Source: Setophaga petechia (lineage: Eukaryota; Chordata; Aves; Passeriformes; Parulidae). Taken from it: a DNA stretch of 64,000 bases. The stretch lies in contig JANCRA010000003.1 in the NCBI GenBank assembly GCA_024362935.1, forward strand, positions 49,389,844 through 49,453,843. Reading direction: 5' to 3'. The position numbers and the translations under genes are program-made. The notes under the pieces are model-generated. The model was not told where the DNA came from, did no database searches, and saw only the letters and a program-made list of their open reading frames with translations. Within the stretch, counting starts at the first letter, position 1; each line of letters starts with the position of its first letter. Positions 1 through 11,535 of the stretch are shown here, piece by piece.

Positions 1-497
1 CTTCCTGGTAGCCTCCTGCTTGCTGAGTTATAAACTGCTCAGCAGAAAGGAGCAGCACAGGAATTTCCTGGAGGGATTGTAAATGGACAAGTGCATTCCT
101 CTGCTGGTCCCACTGTAACCTCCACAGGACAGTGAGTGTATTTCTCTACTGAAAAACCTCAAAAATTAATTTTAAAACTATAAAGGTAGAGAAACCATGT
201 AGGGTTTTGAAGCTTCTGCTGTGTTAGAGACCCCAGTTTCTCCAGGGAGGAACTTCCCAGACCTGATTTCTGTGCATGTATTCCCAGTGTCAGAGTGAAT
301 AAGCTAACTGGAGAGCCCTTTCCTCAGTTTAGAGGAGTGTCCTTAGGATCAGAACATGGAACAGCTCATGCCTGAGAATGGCAGCATTTCCTTGTAGTCA
401 CTTCAAATTTCCAGCAGGTAAAAGGACAGCACAGCAATTTTCCAGCATTCATGGCTCTTGCTATCTGAGAGCAGGATGTGCTGGAATCACCATTCCC
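1..497. other. Intergenic, no feature recognised
   Basis: I see no coding exon, RNA gene or clear repeat in this leading stretch. It is AT-rich non-coding sequence upstream of the first olfactory receptor gene and could include its 5' non-coding exon, which cannot be identified from sequence alone. Confidence 0.5.
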
Positions 498-625
498 GAA
501 GGGATTTAAAAGCAGTGTGGATGTAGCACTTGGGGACATGGTTTAGTGGAGGGCTTGGCAGTGCTGCGGGGAGAACTGGACTCGGTGGGGGCTTTTCCAA
601 CTTTAAGAATTCCATAATTCTGTGG
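498..625 (+). repeat. CR1 LINE 3'-end fragment (sense)
   Basis: The stretch resembles the 3' UTR of an avian CR1 retrotransposon read in sense: a GGATTTAAAAGCAGTGTGGA-like start, GCACTTGGGGACATGGTTTA, then a tail ending in CCATAATTCTGTG, the degraded (ATTCTATG)n terminus. It is a variant of the same family seen antisense at 2681 and 62561. Confidence 0.6.
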
Positions 626-915
626 TTTCTCCCTAACAGAGAAATGGGAGCACACCAACCATGATGCAGGAAAACAGTGGTCAGAGTGAGTTCAGAAAAG
701 AAGATCAGTTTGGAGGGGCAGGCCAGAGACCTGAGTAGGGGCAGAATAGGGGGTGAGTGCAAACTCTGCTTTCTGTCATTTGTGACATGACACTGTGCTT
801 TTTGCAGCACCAAATGCATCCTGCTCCCACCATCCATGAGCCTTGGAGCTGTAGCACATTCCCTTCCCTTCCTGGCCACCCCCCGACCTGCGCCATGGCA
901 GCCTGAGCTGCAGCG

Positions 916-1842
916 ATGGCACAGGACAACTCCTCCCGGGTGACTGAATTCATCCTCCTGGGGCTCTCCGACAGGCGGGAGCTGCAACTCCTCTTCTTCA
1001 CCCTCTTCCTCCTGGCCTACACCATGGTCCTGCTGGGCAACCTCCTCATCATCGTGACAGTCAGGACTGACCCCAAGCTCTCCTCGCCCATGTACTTCCT
1101 CCTCTGCAATCTGTCCTTCATCGATATCTGCTGCACCTCTGTCACGGCCCCCAGGGCGCTGGTGGCCCTGCTCTCCGGGCACAAGGCCATTGCCTTTGGG
1201 GACTGCATGGCCCAGCTGTTTTTCCTGCACTTTGTGGGCTCCTCAGAGATGTTCCTGCTGACGGTGATGGCGTTTGACCGCTACACGGCCATCTGCAGGC
1301 CCCTGCACTACACGGCCATCATGGCCCGCAGGGCCTGCTGGGCGCTGGTCACTGCCTGCTGGGCCGGGGGCTTTATCCACTCCTTTGTCCAGACTGTGCT
1401 CATGCTCCAGCTGCCCTTCTGTGGCCCCAACACCATCCACAGCTACTTCTGTGATGTGCCGCTCATCATCCGCCTGGCCTGCACCAACACCGCCCTCACC
1501 GAGTGGCTCATGGCCTCCAACAGCGGCCTCATATCCCTGGGCTGCTTCCTGGTGCTGGTGGCCTCCTACGCCCTCATCCTGGCCAAGGTCTGGGCCCGTG
1601 TCTCCCAGGGGAACTGGAAGGCGCTGTCCACGTGTGCCTCACACGTGATGGCCATCACCCTGTTCTTCATGCCCTGCATCTTCACCTACCTGCGGCCCGC
1701 TGGGACCTTGCCCCCCAGTAAGTATGTCTGTGCCATCTACACCATCTTGTCACCCATGATGAACCCCCTCATCTACACCCTGAGGAGCAGCGAGGTGAAG
1801 GAATCCATGTGGAGACTCTGGAAGCGCTGCAGAACCTTCTGA
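916..1842 (+). CDS. Class II olfactory receptor, OR4-like, single exon
   Basis: This is an intact 308-residue seven-transmembrane odorant receptor encoded by one exon, as is usual for the family. Visible motifs are an N-terminal glycosylation site (NSS, residue 5), PMYFLLCNLS at the end of TM2, MAFDRYTAIC at the TM3/IC2 boundary (the canonical form is MAYDRYVAIC), the family-4-like second extracellular loop FCDVPLIIRLACTNT, KALSTCASH at TM6 and PMMNPLIYTLRSSEVK in TM7. Such receptors couple to Golf in the cilia of olfactory neurons. The start was chosen because MAQDNSSRVTEF gives the usual N terminus length. A pyrimidine tract and CAG ending at 807 could be the acceptor for an upstream non-coding exon. 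An AATAAA lies at 1870, 28 bases after the stop. No frameshift or stop is seen, so it appears functional. The OR4 assignment is from loop motifs only. Confidence 0.93.
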   Translation: MAQDNSSRVTEFILLGLSDRRELQLLFFTLFLLAYTMVLLGNLLIIVTVRTDPKLSSPMYFLLCNLSFIDICCTSVTAPRALVALLSGHKAIAFGDCMAQLFFLHFVGSSEMFLLTVMAFDRYTAICRPLHYTAIMARRACWALVTACWAGGFIHSFVQTVLMLQLPFCGPNTIHSYFCDVPLIIRLACTNTALTEWLMASNSGLISLGCFLVLVASYALILAKVWARVSQGNWKALSTCASHVMAITLFFMPCIFTYLRPAGTLPPSKYVCAIYTILSPMMNPLIYTLRSSEVKESMWRLWKRCRTF

Positions 1843-1869
1843 GACAGGCTTGGTTGGCATAACCTGCAC

Positions 1870-1875
1870 AATAAA
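1870..1875 (+). other. Poly(A) signal candidate of the first OR gene
   Basis: AATAAA lies 28 bases after the OR stop codon. Short 3' UTRs are plausible for olfactory receptors, but a longer UTR cannot be excluded. Confidence 0.4.
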
Positions 1876-2309
1876 GACTAAGGGGCTAAAGCCCACAGGC
1901 TTCAAAGTATGTACAAATACATTTCTATACACATATTACTGTTAATATTAAAAATCCATGCTGAAAACCCCAAACTTTTAAACACTTCCACTCATGTGGG
2001 ATCATAAGATTCAAATAAATGAATGAATCCTGGGTGAGGCTTGTCTCCCTGTCTGGCATGCTTTTCCTGTGCTGTGACAGCAGATGGCAGATGCACATGC
2101 ACTAAGTGTCCCCAAATTCAGCCAGCAACAATGGAAGACAGAGATAGTGCAGATTCTGCTTGTAGGGTTTCCTTTAGACACATAAGAATATTTTTAGTCA
2201 TAATTCTCGCAGAGGAGTGACTTATTTAAATCATACAAGGCCCAACATATAGAGGAAGGAGGAGGAGTGGAGATGGACTCCATGGGCAAGGAGTGTCCTG
2301 CCTCCAGGC

Positions 2310-2545
2310 AGGACAAGAGGGAATGGCTTCACACTGGCAGAGGGTGGGTTTAGATGGGATATTGGGAAGAAATTCTTCCCAGTGGTGGTCTGGCATGGGC
2401 TTCCCATGGCTGCCCCTTCCCTCTAAGTGTTCCAGGCCAGCTTGGAGTGTCTTCGAGCAATGTGGGATATCAGGGATAGTGGAAGGTATCCCTCTCCATG
2501 GCAGGGGGGTGGAATGGGATTGTCTATAAGATCCCTTCCAACTCA
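2310..2545 (+). repeat. CR1 LINE 3'-end fragment (sense)
   Basis: The typical CR1 tail is readable in order: GGACAAGAGGGAATGGCTTC, GGTGGGTTTAGATGGGATAT, GGGAAGAAATTCTTCCC, GTTCCAGGCCAGCTTGGAG, GATAGTGGAAGGTATCCCTC and AAGATCCCTTCCAACTCAAA. It is diverged, and 5'-truncated as is usual for the family. Confidence 0.85.
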
Positions 2546-2680
2546 AACTGCCTCTTTGAGGGCAGCTGTTACATCACCAAATCCATCAGGGACAGAAATT
2601 CACTGGTTGTCATGGGAGGAACATCATCAATTTCTTTGTGTTAAAATTATTTAAGATTGGATTCGTCCCACCTAAATTAA

Positions 2681-2905
2681 ATCATGGAATCACTGAGGTG
2701 GGAAAAGCCCTCTAAGATTGTCAAGTCCAACCATTACACAGGGCTACTCAGGCCACCAATAACCCCAAGTGCCACATCCACACAACTTCTAAATCCCTTC
2801 AGGGTTAGTGATTCTACCACTGCCCTGGGCAACCTGTTCCAGGGCTGGAAAACCCTTTCCATGAAGGAATTTTTTCTAATATCCAATCTAAATTGCTGCA
2901 AAGGA
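2681..2905 (-). repeat. CR1 LINE fragment (antisense)
   Basis: Antisense CR1: ATCATGGAATCACTGAGGTG, then GTCCAACCATTACACAGGG, GCCACATCCACACAACTTC, CTGTTCCAGGGCTGG and AATTTTTTCTAATATCCAAT. It has the other tail type (with AAGTGCCACATC), matching the copies at 498 and 62561. Confidence 0.8.
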
Positions 2906-3436
2906 AGTAAAAGAATTTCCACTTTCCCTGTCTCTCCTCACTGTCTTAAATTAGCCCTCACTGCCACACCTGTAGGAAGAGGAGGATCAGAAGCATCAGT
3001 GAGTCATTGATCTTCCTGTTTAAAAGAGATTTCCAAACATCTCCCATCCTTGTGCAAATGAGATTTCTTTTTAATAGTGAATTTCTACTCAGGATCATCA
3101 CAGAAAGGTTTGGGCTGGAAGGGAGCTTTTCTTTTTCAGTATTAGAGAAAAATGTTGAAAAATTAAAATGTTCTTTAAGTCAATTAGGGTAAATTTCAAT
3201 TGAGAAAAAAATGTATCACTGTGATTTTTTTTAACATTCCAATAAAGCTTCTATAAATATTTTATGTATAAATGCAAGGGAAATTGGAGCTGTGGTCCAG
3301 TTATTTTGCTGGTGTCAATTTGTTCACCAGGTATAAACTGGGGGCATAAACAGTGAACTGATTTGAAAGAACTGATCCAATTTTGATAAAATAAATAAAA
3401 ATTCCATATTTTTGGGAGCTGGGATTTCAATACAAG
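2906..3436. other. Intergenic, AT-rich, no feature
   Basis: No exon or RNA gene is recognisable. A short piece near 3105 (AGAAAGGTTTGGGCTGGAAG) looks like the end of another decayed antisense CR1. Confidence 0.4.
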
Positions 3437-3538
3437 GGGCTTGGAGCAACCTCATCCAGTGGAATATGTTCCTGGCTATTGCAAGGGGTTGGAATGGGAT
3501 GAGCTTGAAAGTCTTTTCCAAACCAAACTATTCTATGA
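3437..3538 (+). repeat. CR1 LINE terminal fragment (sense)
   Basis: GGCTTGGAGCAACCTCATCC, GGAATGGGATGAGCTTGAAA and CCAAACCAAACTATTCTATG are the last ~100 bases of a CR1 3' UTR. Confidence 0.7.
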
Positions 3539-4688
3539 AGACAAACAATTTAATATAATTGATTTTTCTCCCCTGGAAACATCTTAGCACGACTTTAACA
3601 AGGCCTCAGAAGATGTTGTTAAAAAGTTGGTGCCTGGCAAATTGCAAAGTTGCAGCTTTGGCAGCTGAGTTTGTCCCTGTGTGTAAATTGGCTCCACTGC
3701 GCACCATTAAAACCCTGAGTTCTTTCTCTCCTGGAAATTATCAGCTCTATGAGCTCATCCTCAGATTTATTGCCTTCACCTAGAGGACAGTGAAAAATGG
3801 CCTCAAAGGTAAAAAAAAAAAGTCCTTTGAGAACTGGCAGGACCTTTACAATGCTTTTGTTAAATCCCAAGAAGCCTGAAGAGATCCCAGGCTAATCAAT
3901 TTTATTTAAAGACTATGAGACTGAAACACAAATGGACATCAGAGAAACGGGAACATTTTCAACAGACTTTAATCAGTCTGGGCTCATCATAAGCATTCCT
4001 AGATGGAAATCTCAAACAATGACAAAGCTGGGTAGTCCCAGAATGGACAAAAATCAAATCACTTTGGTTGTGTAACAGTGGGAATGGCAGGGAGGAGTGG
4101 GCAAGAGGGGTCTAATCCAGCATATCATCAATTAGTCCACATTTGGAGTCTGCAAATAGAGATATTTTTGTTGTTGTTTGTCTTTGAGGGTTTTTTAAAA
4201 TGATTTTTCATAATAAAATATAATGCAATACAATTTTTATGTATTTACCCTGAGGCAGAACACTTATCTCAAAAACTATCCTGTGTTTCTACTTCTAAAA
4301 TACCCAGCTAAGATTATCCCTGCAAATAAGCAACTTAGATCTGGAGTTGAGAGCCTGGGTGACTGGCACATTCATGAGGCCAATACATCCCACCCCAAAA
4401 GAAACATTTAAGATTTATGAGGGGAACAGAATCACAGAATTGTTGGGCTTGGAAGGGAGAGGTGAGGGATGGATCTCTTTGCTGCATCTCTTTCTAGCAT
4501 CTGGTTTTATTATGAAATTTTTTATTGCAAAACTCCATGGGAAGAGTGATGCCTGATGGTCCTTGGGGTAACTGCACCCCACAGGGAAAGGGCTGGGCCA
4601 TGGAGATTTATTCCAGCCATAGCTCTGCACTCTCATGGCAGGATAGGCCTGTGCTGTGGGACCCCTGGGGAATTGCAGTTTATACAGT
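3539..4688. other. Intergenic, no gene recognised
   Basis: This is AT-rich sequence with short chance reading frames only. A short antisense CR1 remnant (AATCACAGAATTGTTGGGCT) is near 4430. Confidence 0.4.
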
Positions 4689-4971
4689 CCTGGAATGATC
4701 TGGGTTGAAATGGACCTTAAAGTTCATGTTGTTCCACCCCCTGCCATGAGCAGGGACACCTTCCACTCTCCCAGGCTGCTCCAAGCCCCATCCAAGCTGG
4801 CCTTGGACACTTCCAGGGATCACGCGGCATCCACAGTTTCCCTGGACCAGGGCCTAGACCAGGGCCTCACCACCCTCACAGGGAAGAATTTCTTCCTAAT
4901 GTCCAATCTAAATCCCTCATCTTTTAATTTAAAGCCATTCCCTCTTGTCCTATCACTGTTTGCCCGTGTAA
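4689..4971 (-). repeat. CR1 LINE 3'-end fragment (antisense)
   Basis: Well preserved antisense CR1: TGGAATGATCTGGGTTGAAA, CCCCTGCCATGAGCAGGGAC, GCTGCTCCAAGCCCCATCCA, CTTCCAGGGATCACG, TCACCACCCTCACAGGGAAG and AAAGCCATTCCCTCTTGTCC. An internal direct repeat of GACCAGGGCCTA (near 4845-4862) is local to this copy. Confidence 0.88.
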
Positions 4972-6120
4972 GACACAGAATCTTTAATTTCCCAGGAGTT
5001 TGCAAACACAGCAAACAGGCTGGAAGAACAATGGACAGCAAGAGTCCTTCATGTGAACAGTGCAGTATTTCTGGTCAGGTATTTCTGGGATAGGAACAGG
5101 CCTGCTCCCAATCCTGAACCTCACATGAGGAGTGGCACTCCCATAAATCACACATGGATGCTTAATGGGACCAGAGGGGAATTTCTGTTAGCTCTTCAAA
5201 ATAGTGCTGGTAATTTTTGTCCCTTCAATTTCCAGCCCCTTTTGGCAATGTTCTGAAAAACCCCTCATATATGCAATTAAAAGAACAGCCAAAAAAACTG
5301 TCAGACACACTTGTCCCCAGACACTCCCTCATATTTATAAAACCTCATTAAAGAAGAGAGGTGCTTACTCCTGCGGCCAAGCCAGCCCTTGTGTCAGTGC
5401 TTGCAGGTGTCTGTGGGAATATTCCAACTCTGCTTTGTCAGGATTCATCTCTTCCTTATGAGTGATATAATTTTTATGTCACATGTAGAAAGAAGAAAAA
5501 GGATTGTTTTGTTTCCTGGAGCTACAGACAACGATAAATCACCTGTAAGTAATTCTGTGCAGCAGTGAGTATTTCTGTGTTGTTTCTGGGCTATTTCACC
5601 TGAATGAGCTCCCCATTTCATGAACAAGTGATGTCCCTTTTATTTCTGCTGAGTTAACTATTTCTTATGTAGTTTAAGCCCTGACTTTGCTCCCTCTCAA
5701 GCTTCTGGGAGAACATGAGACCACAGAGGAGCCTGGCCAGATAAAACATTTCATCAATCTATTTATCTCTGCATCTCCTACAAACGAGGATGTGGTACAA
5801 TATTCTCACCATCTCAAAATCAATCCCAAAATCTCCCAAAAAGCAGTTATTTGGACTGAACTTTGCTTTCCCTCCCTCTAGGGCTGGTATGTAAATCCTT
5901 ACTGTAAATACTGAGCTACATTCCCTGGAGCAGTGTGGGGTAAATGGGAACATCCTTTAATGCCACGTTTAGACTTCTTCGAACTGAGGAAATGGGATGG
6001 GGGGAAAAGTCCAGATAGATGCCAGAAGTACTAATGGTATTATGGAAGTCTGTAGGGTAAAATTTACAGAAAACTGGGGGTCTTTAATGGGATGCCAAAT
6101 TATAACTTATTTTTATGATA
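4972..6120. other. Intergenic, no gene recognised
   Basis: No exon with a homologue I recognise, no RNA gene and no strong repeat are visible here. Confidence 0.4.
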
Positions 6121-6228
6121 GAATCATAGAATGGTTTAGGTTGGAAATCTCCTTAAAGGGGATTCCAATCCCCTGCCATGGGCAAGGACACCTTCCACTA
6201 GACCAGGTTGCTCCAAGCCCCATCCAAA
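6121..6228 (-). repeat. CR1 LINE terminal fragment (antisense)
   Basis: It begins GAATCATAGAATGGTTTAGG and continues CCCCTGCCATGGGCAAGGAC and AGGTTGCTCCAAGCCCCATC, the typical antisense end of avian CR1. Confidence 0.85.
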
Positions 6229-6750
6229 AGCTGAAAAAAAGCCCCAACATGCATCTACCTGGTGATTATGAGAGATTTAATTCTTTTCTGACAGCATTAC
6301 TGCCTTAAAAAGTTTTAGTTTCTGTTACTAATCTAGACCCTTTTAGTGGTATTACTAATACTAAGTATTTTATGTTGAAAGGAATTTTACGATCTATACC
6401 ACACTCCCCTTGCTCAGAGAACCTTGAAAGCCCTATAGTGTTGCCCGGGGCTGTGTCCAAGCTGGATGCCACAGAGAAGGTAACTCCCACTTCCAGCTCT
6501 TCAGTCTGAGGTGGCAACTTGCAAAAACTAACATTTTGCTTTAATCATTGTGAAGTTTAATACCTACATTTTGCCTTTTGCATTAGGAGTATGTGGGTAA
6601 AATTTAGATTTTGAGTGCAGCAATGATTGGAAACAATTCAGATCTTCAAAATGGACACATAAAACCCCCCTCACAATCTTTAAAATGGGGATGAAATTGT
6701 GATTAAGTTACACCTTCTTTATTCCAGGGAAACCTCTGCTCGTTCCCACA

Positions 6751-7743
6751 ATGAGAGATAGGATGCAGAGGGGCAACCTCTCAGCAGTATCCGAGTTTGT
6801 TCTCGTGGGCCTCTCTGATGCTCCAGAAATCCGTTTGCTTCTCTTTGTGCTGTTTCTGCTCATTTATTTGGCCACCATGGCAAGCAACATCACTCTGCTT
6901 ATTGCCATCAGCACTGACTCCCACCTGCACAGCCCCATGTACTTCTTCCTCGGCAACTTATCCCTGCTGGATCTCTTATGTCCCACCATCACCGTGCCCA
7001 AGATGCTGGGGGCCTTGCTGCTGGAGCACAAAGAGATTTCTTTCTCTGGCTGCCTGTTCCAGCACTTTTCCCTCATTGCTGTGGTGGGCACAGAGATTTT
7101 CCTCCTGGCTGTGATGGCCTACGACCGCTACATGGCTGTGTGCCACCCCCTGAGGTACCCCAGCATTGTGAGCATGAAGCTGTGTGCTCAGCTGGCCCTG
7201 GGCACCTGGGCAACTGGGCTTCTGAACTCCCTGCTGCACACTTCTCTGGTTTTCACACTCACTTTCTGTGGTCCTAACAGAATCCAGCAGTATTACTGTG
7301 ATCTTCCTCCCATGCTGGCCCTCTCCTGCTCTTCCACCCACAGCACGGAGTTGGTGATCCTGGTGGTGGCTGGGGTGCTGGGGAGCGGCGCCTGCATGGT
7401 CACTGTGGTCTCTTACATCTGTATCCTCCTGGAAATCCTGGCCAGAATGTCCCCTGGGATCTGGCACAGGGCTTTCTCCACCTGCGGTTCTCACCTGGCT
7501 GTAGTTTGCCTTTTTTATGGGACCACCATCTGCACCTACGTCCACCCTTCCTCCACCTATTCCCCACACTGGGATAGGGTCGTGTCCATGCTCTACGGAA
7601 TGCTCACCCCACTCCTAAATCCCATCATCTACAGCCTCAGGAACAAAGAGGTAAAATGTGCCCTACAAAGAGTGATCAGCCAGGTGAGAAGGGCTTTAAC
7701 AAGACAAGAAAACCTCACTCAGTCTCCACCATCAGCTGGGTAG
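6751..7743 (+). CDS. Class II olfactory receptor, single exon
   Basis: This is an intact 330-residue odorant receptor GPCR. Motifs are an N-glycosylation site NLS near residue 9, PMYFFLGNLS closing TM2, MAYDRYMAVCHPLRY at the TM3/IC2 boundary, a cysteine-rich second extracellular loop (CGPNRIQQYYCDLPPMLALSC), RAFSTCGSH at TM6 and PLLNPIIYSLRNKEVK in TM7, followed by a tail about 20 residues longer than average. A second ATG at 6763 gives a 326-residue protein that starts closer to the glycosylation site and is equally credible. The sequence CTTTATTCCAG ending at 6727 looks like an acceptor for a 5' UTR exon. It differs clearly from the receptor at 916, so the two are not recent duplicates. 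The subfamily is uncertain (5/8/9/10-like). ATTAAA lies at 7791. Confidence 0.93.
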   Translation: MRDRMQRGNLSAVSEFVLVGLSDAPEIRLLLFVLFLLIYLATMASNITLLIAISTDSHLHSPMYFFLGNLSLLDLLCPTITVPKMLGALLLEHKEISFSGCLFQHFSLIAVVGTEIFLLAVMAYDRYMAVCHPLRYPSIVSMKLCAQLALGTWATGLLNSLLHTSLVFTLTFCGPNRIQQYYCDLPPMLALSCSSTHSTELVILVVAGVLGSGACMVTVVSYICILLEILARMSPGIWHRAFSTCGSHLAVVCLFYGTTICTYVHPSSTYSPHWDRVVSMLYGMLTPLLNPIIYSLRNKEVKCALQRVISQVRRALTRQENLTQSPPSAG

Positions 7744-7790
7744 AAACTACAGTTTGTGACTGATCCTCTCTAACTTACTGACATCTAAAA

Positions 7791-7796
7791 ATTAAA
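7791..7796 (+). other. Poly(A) signal candidate of the second OR gene
   Basis: ATTAAA lies 48 bases after the stop codon. It is the commonest variant signal, but its use is unproven. Confidence 0.3.
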
Positions 7797-8129
7797 TGCT
7801 GGAATCCAAATTCATTTTCTGGGCTGAAAATTCCTTCTTTTGGCTCCCTCTGCAGTTAGAAGGGAGAGCTGTGTACTTCCAGAATTGCATGGCACAGCTT
7901 CAGGTCATTTTCACACTAAGAGAAGAGTCCAGTTGGGAATGCTGTTCTCCACTAAGCACTGAGGAAGCTGAGGTGAGAGCAGGCAGGTGTTGGATGCATA
8001 TTTTAGGGCAGAAATTCTGGGAATTGGTACTCAGGCACTTAGATACACTGTATGAAAGCAGTTTATATCCCTTTTAAAATTGAACTCCAAATATATTAAA
8101 TTATGTTTTATGGATCAGCCCTGAAATCG

Positions 8130-8130
<1 letters not shown>
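7797..8130. other. Intergenic, no feature
   Basis: Sequence between the second OR gene and the CT repeat, with no recognisable exon or repeat. Confidence 0.4.
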
Positions 8131-8174
<44 letters not shown>

Positions 8175-8204
8175 CTCTCTCTCTCTCTCTCTCCCTCTCT
8201 CCCC
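8131..8204. repeat. (CT)n microsatellite
   Basis: About 74 bases of nearly pure CT dinucleotide, interrupted by GTGT near 8171 and a few CC steps. It is likely length-polymorphic. Confidence 0.97.
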
Positions 8205-9561
8205 TTGTTGAGTGTCTGTTGTTTGCTGGAATTGTAGAATTGCTCCTTGCTGCATCAAATCCTAATGGAAAGAGAGGTAATGCTGCTTCCTGCAGCTCAT
8301 CCCAATCTTCACCACCTCTCTTCTTTGTAGCAAAGTAATAAATAATCCATTAAAATGCTGAGATTATTCTCACTTGATTGACACCCAAAGTTTATAATGA
8401 AATAGGTTTAATAAAATCTCTTTTATTTAGCTACAAGTACCTCTGAATTTTTAAATACTTTTAAATACACTCTGTGATGACACTTTGTATAAATTGTAGC
8501 TTTAAGGTGTCTGAACTGCAAGAAAATTCATCAGTGTAAAGAAGATTACAACTGTGAGCAGAATATTTACGAAGGTGAAAAAAATCCTTGTTCCAGTTCT
8601 TCCAGGAGCTGGAACAAGGAATGGCTGAATGGTAGCACAACAGGGCACAGGAGCTGGATTTGTCTTTATGCACAACTTTACTCCTGACTAGAACCTGGAA
8701 CCTGTTCCAGGCTGTTGATGGCCCCCTTGGGATGTCCCAGGCACTTCCACAAGGTTCTGAGTGACTTCTGCCAACCACAAGTTGCTGGCCAGGGGCAGCT
8801 GCTGGTGCAGCTGGAGAAGGATAATGATAAGGGATCAATTATCCTTCAAATTCCTGCCATAACTTCTGCACCAACCAAGTGGAGGACTGGAGAGGTGTTG
8901 GCCAAGCCATGAATTCTCCAACCAAGGTGTGGAGAAGTTGGGACAAACTGAACTGCTTTGGAAGTTTTCATTTTCTTTAAAAAGGAGGAAAGTTTCCTTC
9001 TCAGTGCCTGTGAAATTGTCCCTGGGGACTGGTTAGAAGGATGAGGGAGGTCCACCAGGAGCTTTCTAAGAATGTTTTAAGATCATTAGTGTCTTCTTCA
9101 GGATGCCCAAAAGGGCTTGTTAGATGAAGGGCCTTGGGTGGCTGCTCCCTGCAGGATTGGAGAATGCTCCTCTTTCCAGAGGTGATGGAATCTAAACATA
9201 GCTGTGTGGAGAGATGCCTAAGGATGGACATCAGCCTGTGTGCAATTCCAAACCCTGGATACCTTTTAAAAGAGGCATCTGAATTCCAAGGTACCAAACT
9301 AGAGCCTGATTTCCAATGTGTGTCCAGATGGGAGATTTTGATGCCTCTCCTGGCTTGTGAAGATGGAAAGGTTAGATTATCAAGTCTAATTCTGCTACAG
9401 TTCCCTCCCTCTCCACGCACCCCAGCCATGTGTTCCCAAAAAGATCCACTGTAAGGAGCTGCTTGCTGCCAGAGGACCAAACAAGGCTCACAGCAAAAGC
9501 TGGGATCGAGTCTTTGGATAACTTGGCAAGAAATATGTTCCTTCTTTTCTCCTTCTTCCCC
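8205..9561. other. Intergenic, no gene recognised
   Basis: No exon is recognised. A perfect 12-bp inverted repeat lies at 8585-8596 and 8609-8620. Confidence 0.4.
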
Positions 9562-9651
9562 AGAGGAGCTGTGGCTGCCTCATCCCTGGAAGTGCTCCAG
9601 GCCAGGCTGGATGGGCCTTGGAGCAACCTGGTCTGGTGGGAAGTGTCCATT
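9562..9651 (+). repeat. CR1 LINE fragment (sense)
   Basis: GAGGAGCTGTGGCTGCCTCA, CTGGAAGTGCTCCAGGCCAG and CTTGGAGCAACCTGGTCTGG match the central part of the CR1 3' UTR. Confidence 0.75.
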
Positions 9652-10188
9652 AGAGGTTCACTCTTTATCATCAGCTGTATCACCCCTTCACAAATCAAGG
9701 TGCTAATCCCTAAATATTCCTCAAAACTGAGACATCCTCTTTCATTTTCCTCATGCCCGGTAACCTCTGACACTGGAAGGAGACAGCTGTGATTTTCTTC
9801 GGCACCACTGGGAAAATTTAGCGGGGCAGATTCATAATACATTCAACCCAGTTTCTTCTCCTCTTTTCCCTGAGTGTGTTTTTGGCTGCTCTTGGAAATC
9901 AATACCCCTGGACTGACTCATCAGCACAGAGATCCTCTTACATTCCTAGAAGTGGAGCTGCCCTGCTGGAATGGGGGTGGGAGTACAGACAACGTCAAGT
10001 AAATCGAGGAAAAATACTCTGTCAATGAAATTCCTGTATGAGTGATCCTCTGTGCATTTGCACTTTGCTTTTGTCACTGAAAATCAGATTTTACCAATTA
10101 TTTGCTAATCTCACGTAACTAGTGAGAGACCATTTTAATTTATCTATTCCTAAAGATAAAGAATTCCTGGAATTCTTGATGTGCTTTC
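9652..10188. other. Intergenic, no feature
   Basis: No exon, RNA gene or repeat recognised. Confidence 0.4.
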
Positions 10189-10251
10189 AAAAAAAACCCA
10201 ACAAACAAACAAACAAACAAAAAAAACAAACAAAAAAACCAAAACCCACAA
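10189..10251. repeat. A-rich (CAAA)n simple repeat
   Basis: Low-complexity run of CAAA and CAAAAA units after AAAAAACCCA. Confidence 0.9.
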
Positions 10252-11535
10252 ACCTTTCTTTTTCCTTAAGAAAAGTCCAATTATCCATCCAACTATATTA
10301 TTTGTGTGTGGATTTTATTACTTGCAATGAAACCAGAGCAGATTTTCCCCTCTATTTTTTTTTTGTATGGGGCTGCCAGATATGAAAATATTTAACATAA
10401 AAGAAGATGTGAATGATTTATTTTTCTCCTCTAAAAATAGTACCGACTTGTGAAATTCAGGTTTGGCTATTGTTCTGGCTTTACAATTCCCAGGACTTTG
10501 GGAATCAAAAAAAAAGTTGCATTTGCTGTGTCAGTGCTATTTTCACCTCCCTTTCCTCCCTGTTTTTTAATCCTTATAGAAAAAATGGATTCATAGAATC
10601 AAGGCTCCTTGTGAAGAGACTTTGTCCTCTCTGTGGCCATCCTTTAAACACTTGGATTTAAGCAGCTTTAAGATGAAAGAGGGAAGGATTAGATTGGATA
10701 TTGGGGAGAAATTTATCCCTTTGGTGGTGGTAAAAATCTGGTTGTTTATTAATCCCATTTTAGACAGCTTTGTGTTATCTCACTCAAGGGTAACCACCTA
10801 AAATTTTGGAATTTATACTGCTCATCCAGGCTTCCTTTCTCTGTCCTGCCTAGAATTTATCCTGGCATCAGCAGAAATATGTATTAACTTGTGCAAAGTT
10901 AGGGTTAAATTATGTGCTTTTTCTTGTAAGGTTAAAATAAAACACAGAATTTCTTTCTTAGCAGACTGAGTCCAATTCAAATTCAAGTTTCAGGTAAAAA
11001 AGAAGTGTGAGGAGAATTGCTTGGAAAATCTAAAGATATTTGGGTTTGAATATTTAAAAACAATTCTCATGGCTTGCTTTCCATTAAATATTACAAAATT
11101 AATCAGCCTCAGGAAAGTAAACACACCAAATATTTGTGAGAAATCCCAGAATCAGATGTGACATTTAATTTTAAACTTAGAAAACTAAAAGCTTTTGTAC
11201 AGGGAAAATACTTCCTTTGTTTGCCAGCTCTGCCATACCCTCTGTAGAGAAAGGAATTAAATTTTTATATATTTTATCATATTTTTATGGCCTATTCTGC
11301 TGTCACCAAACATCTTCCATGCCTGTTCTCATTCTGCTTTCTTGACGATTTCACCTCTTTCACATATTTTACCATTTTCTCTTTTTGCATGTAGACCAAA
11401 AGCCCTGGTTTCCCCTCCCACGACATACTTAGATTTTTCTTTCTGTTTAACTGTGTTACAAAATGCTTGTTGGTGGTTATGGGAATGTTCAGCCTGAAGA
11501 AGGGAAGGTTCCAGAGGGACCTTGACCTTTTGTCA
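10252..11535. other. Intergenic, AT-rich, with a possible CR1 remnant
   Basis: No gene is recognised. At about 10665-10735 the motifs AGATGAAAGAGGGAAGGATT and GATTGGATATTGGGGAGAAA look like a short decayed sense CR1. Confidence 0.4.

Noticed and set aside
3580..3780. Weak likeness of FNKASEDVVKKL to the start of acyl-CoA-binding protein
   Set aside because: The similarity stops after about 12 residues and the rest does not match, so it is not evidence for a processed pseudogene.
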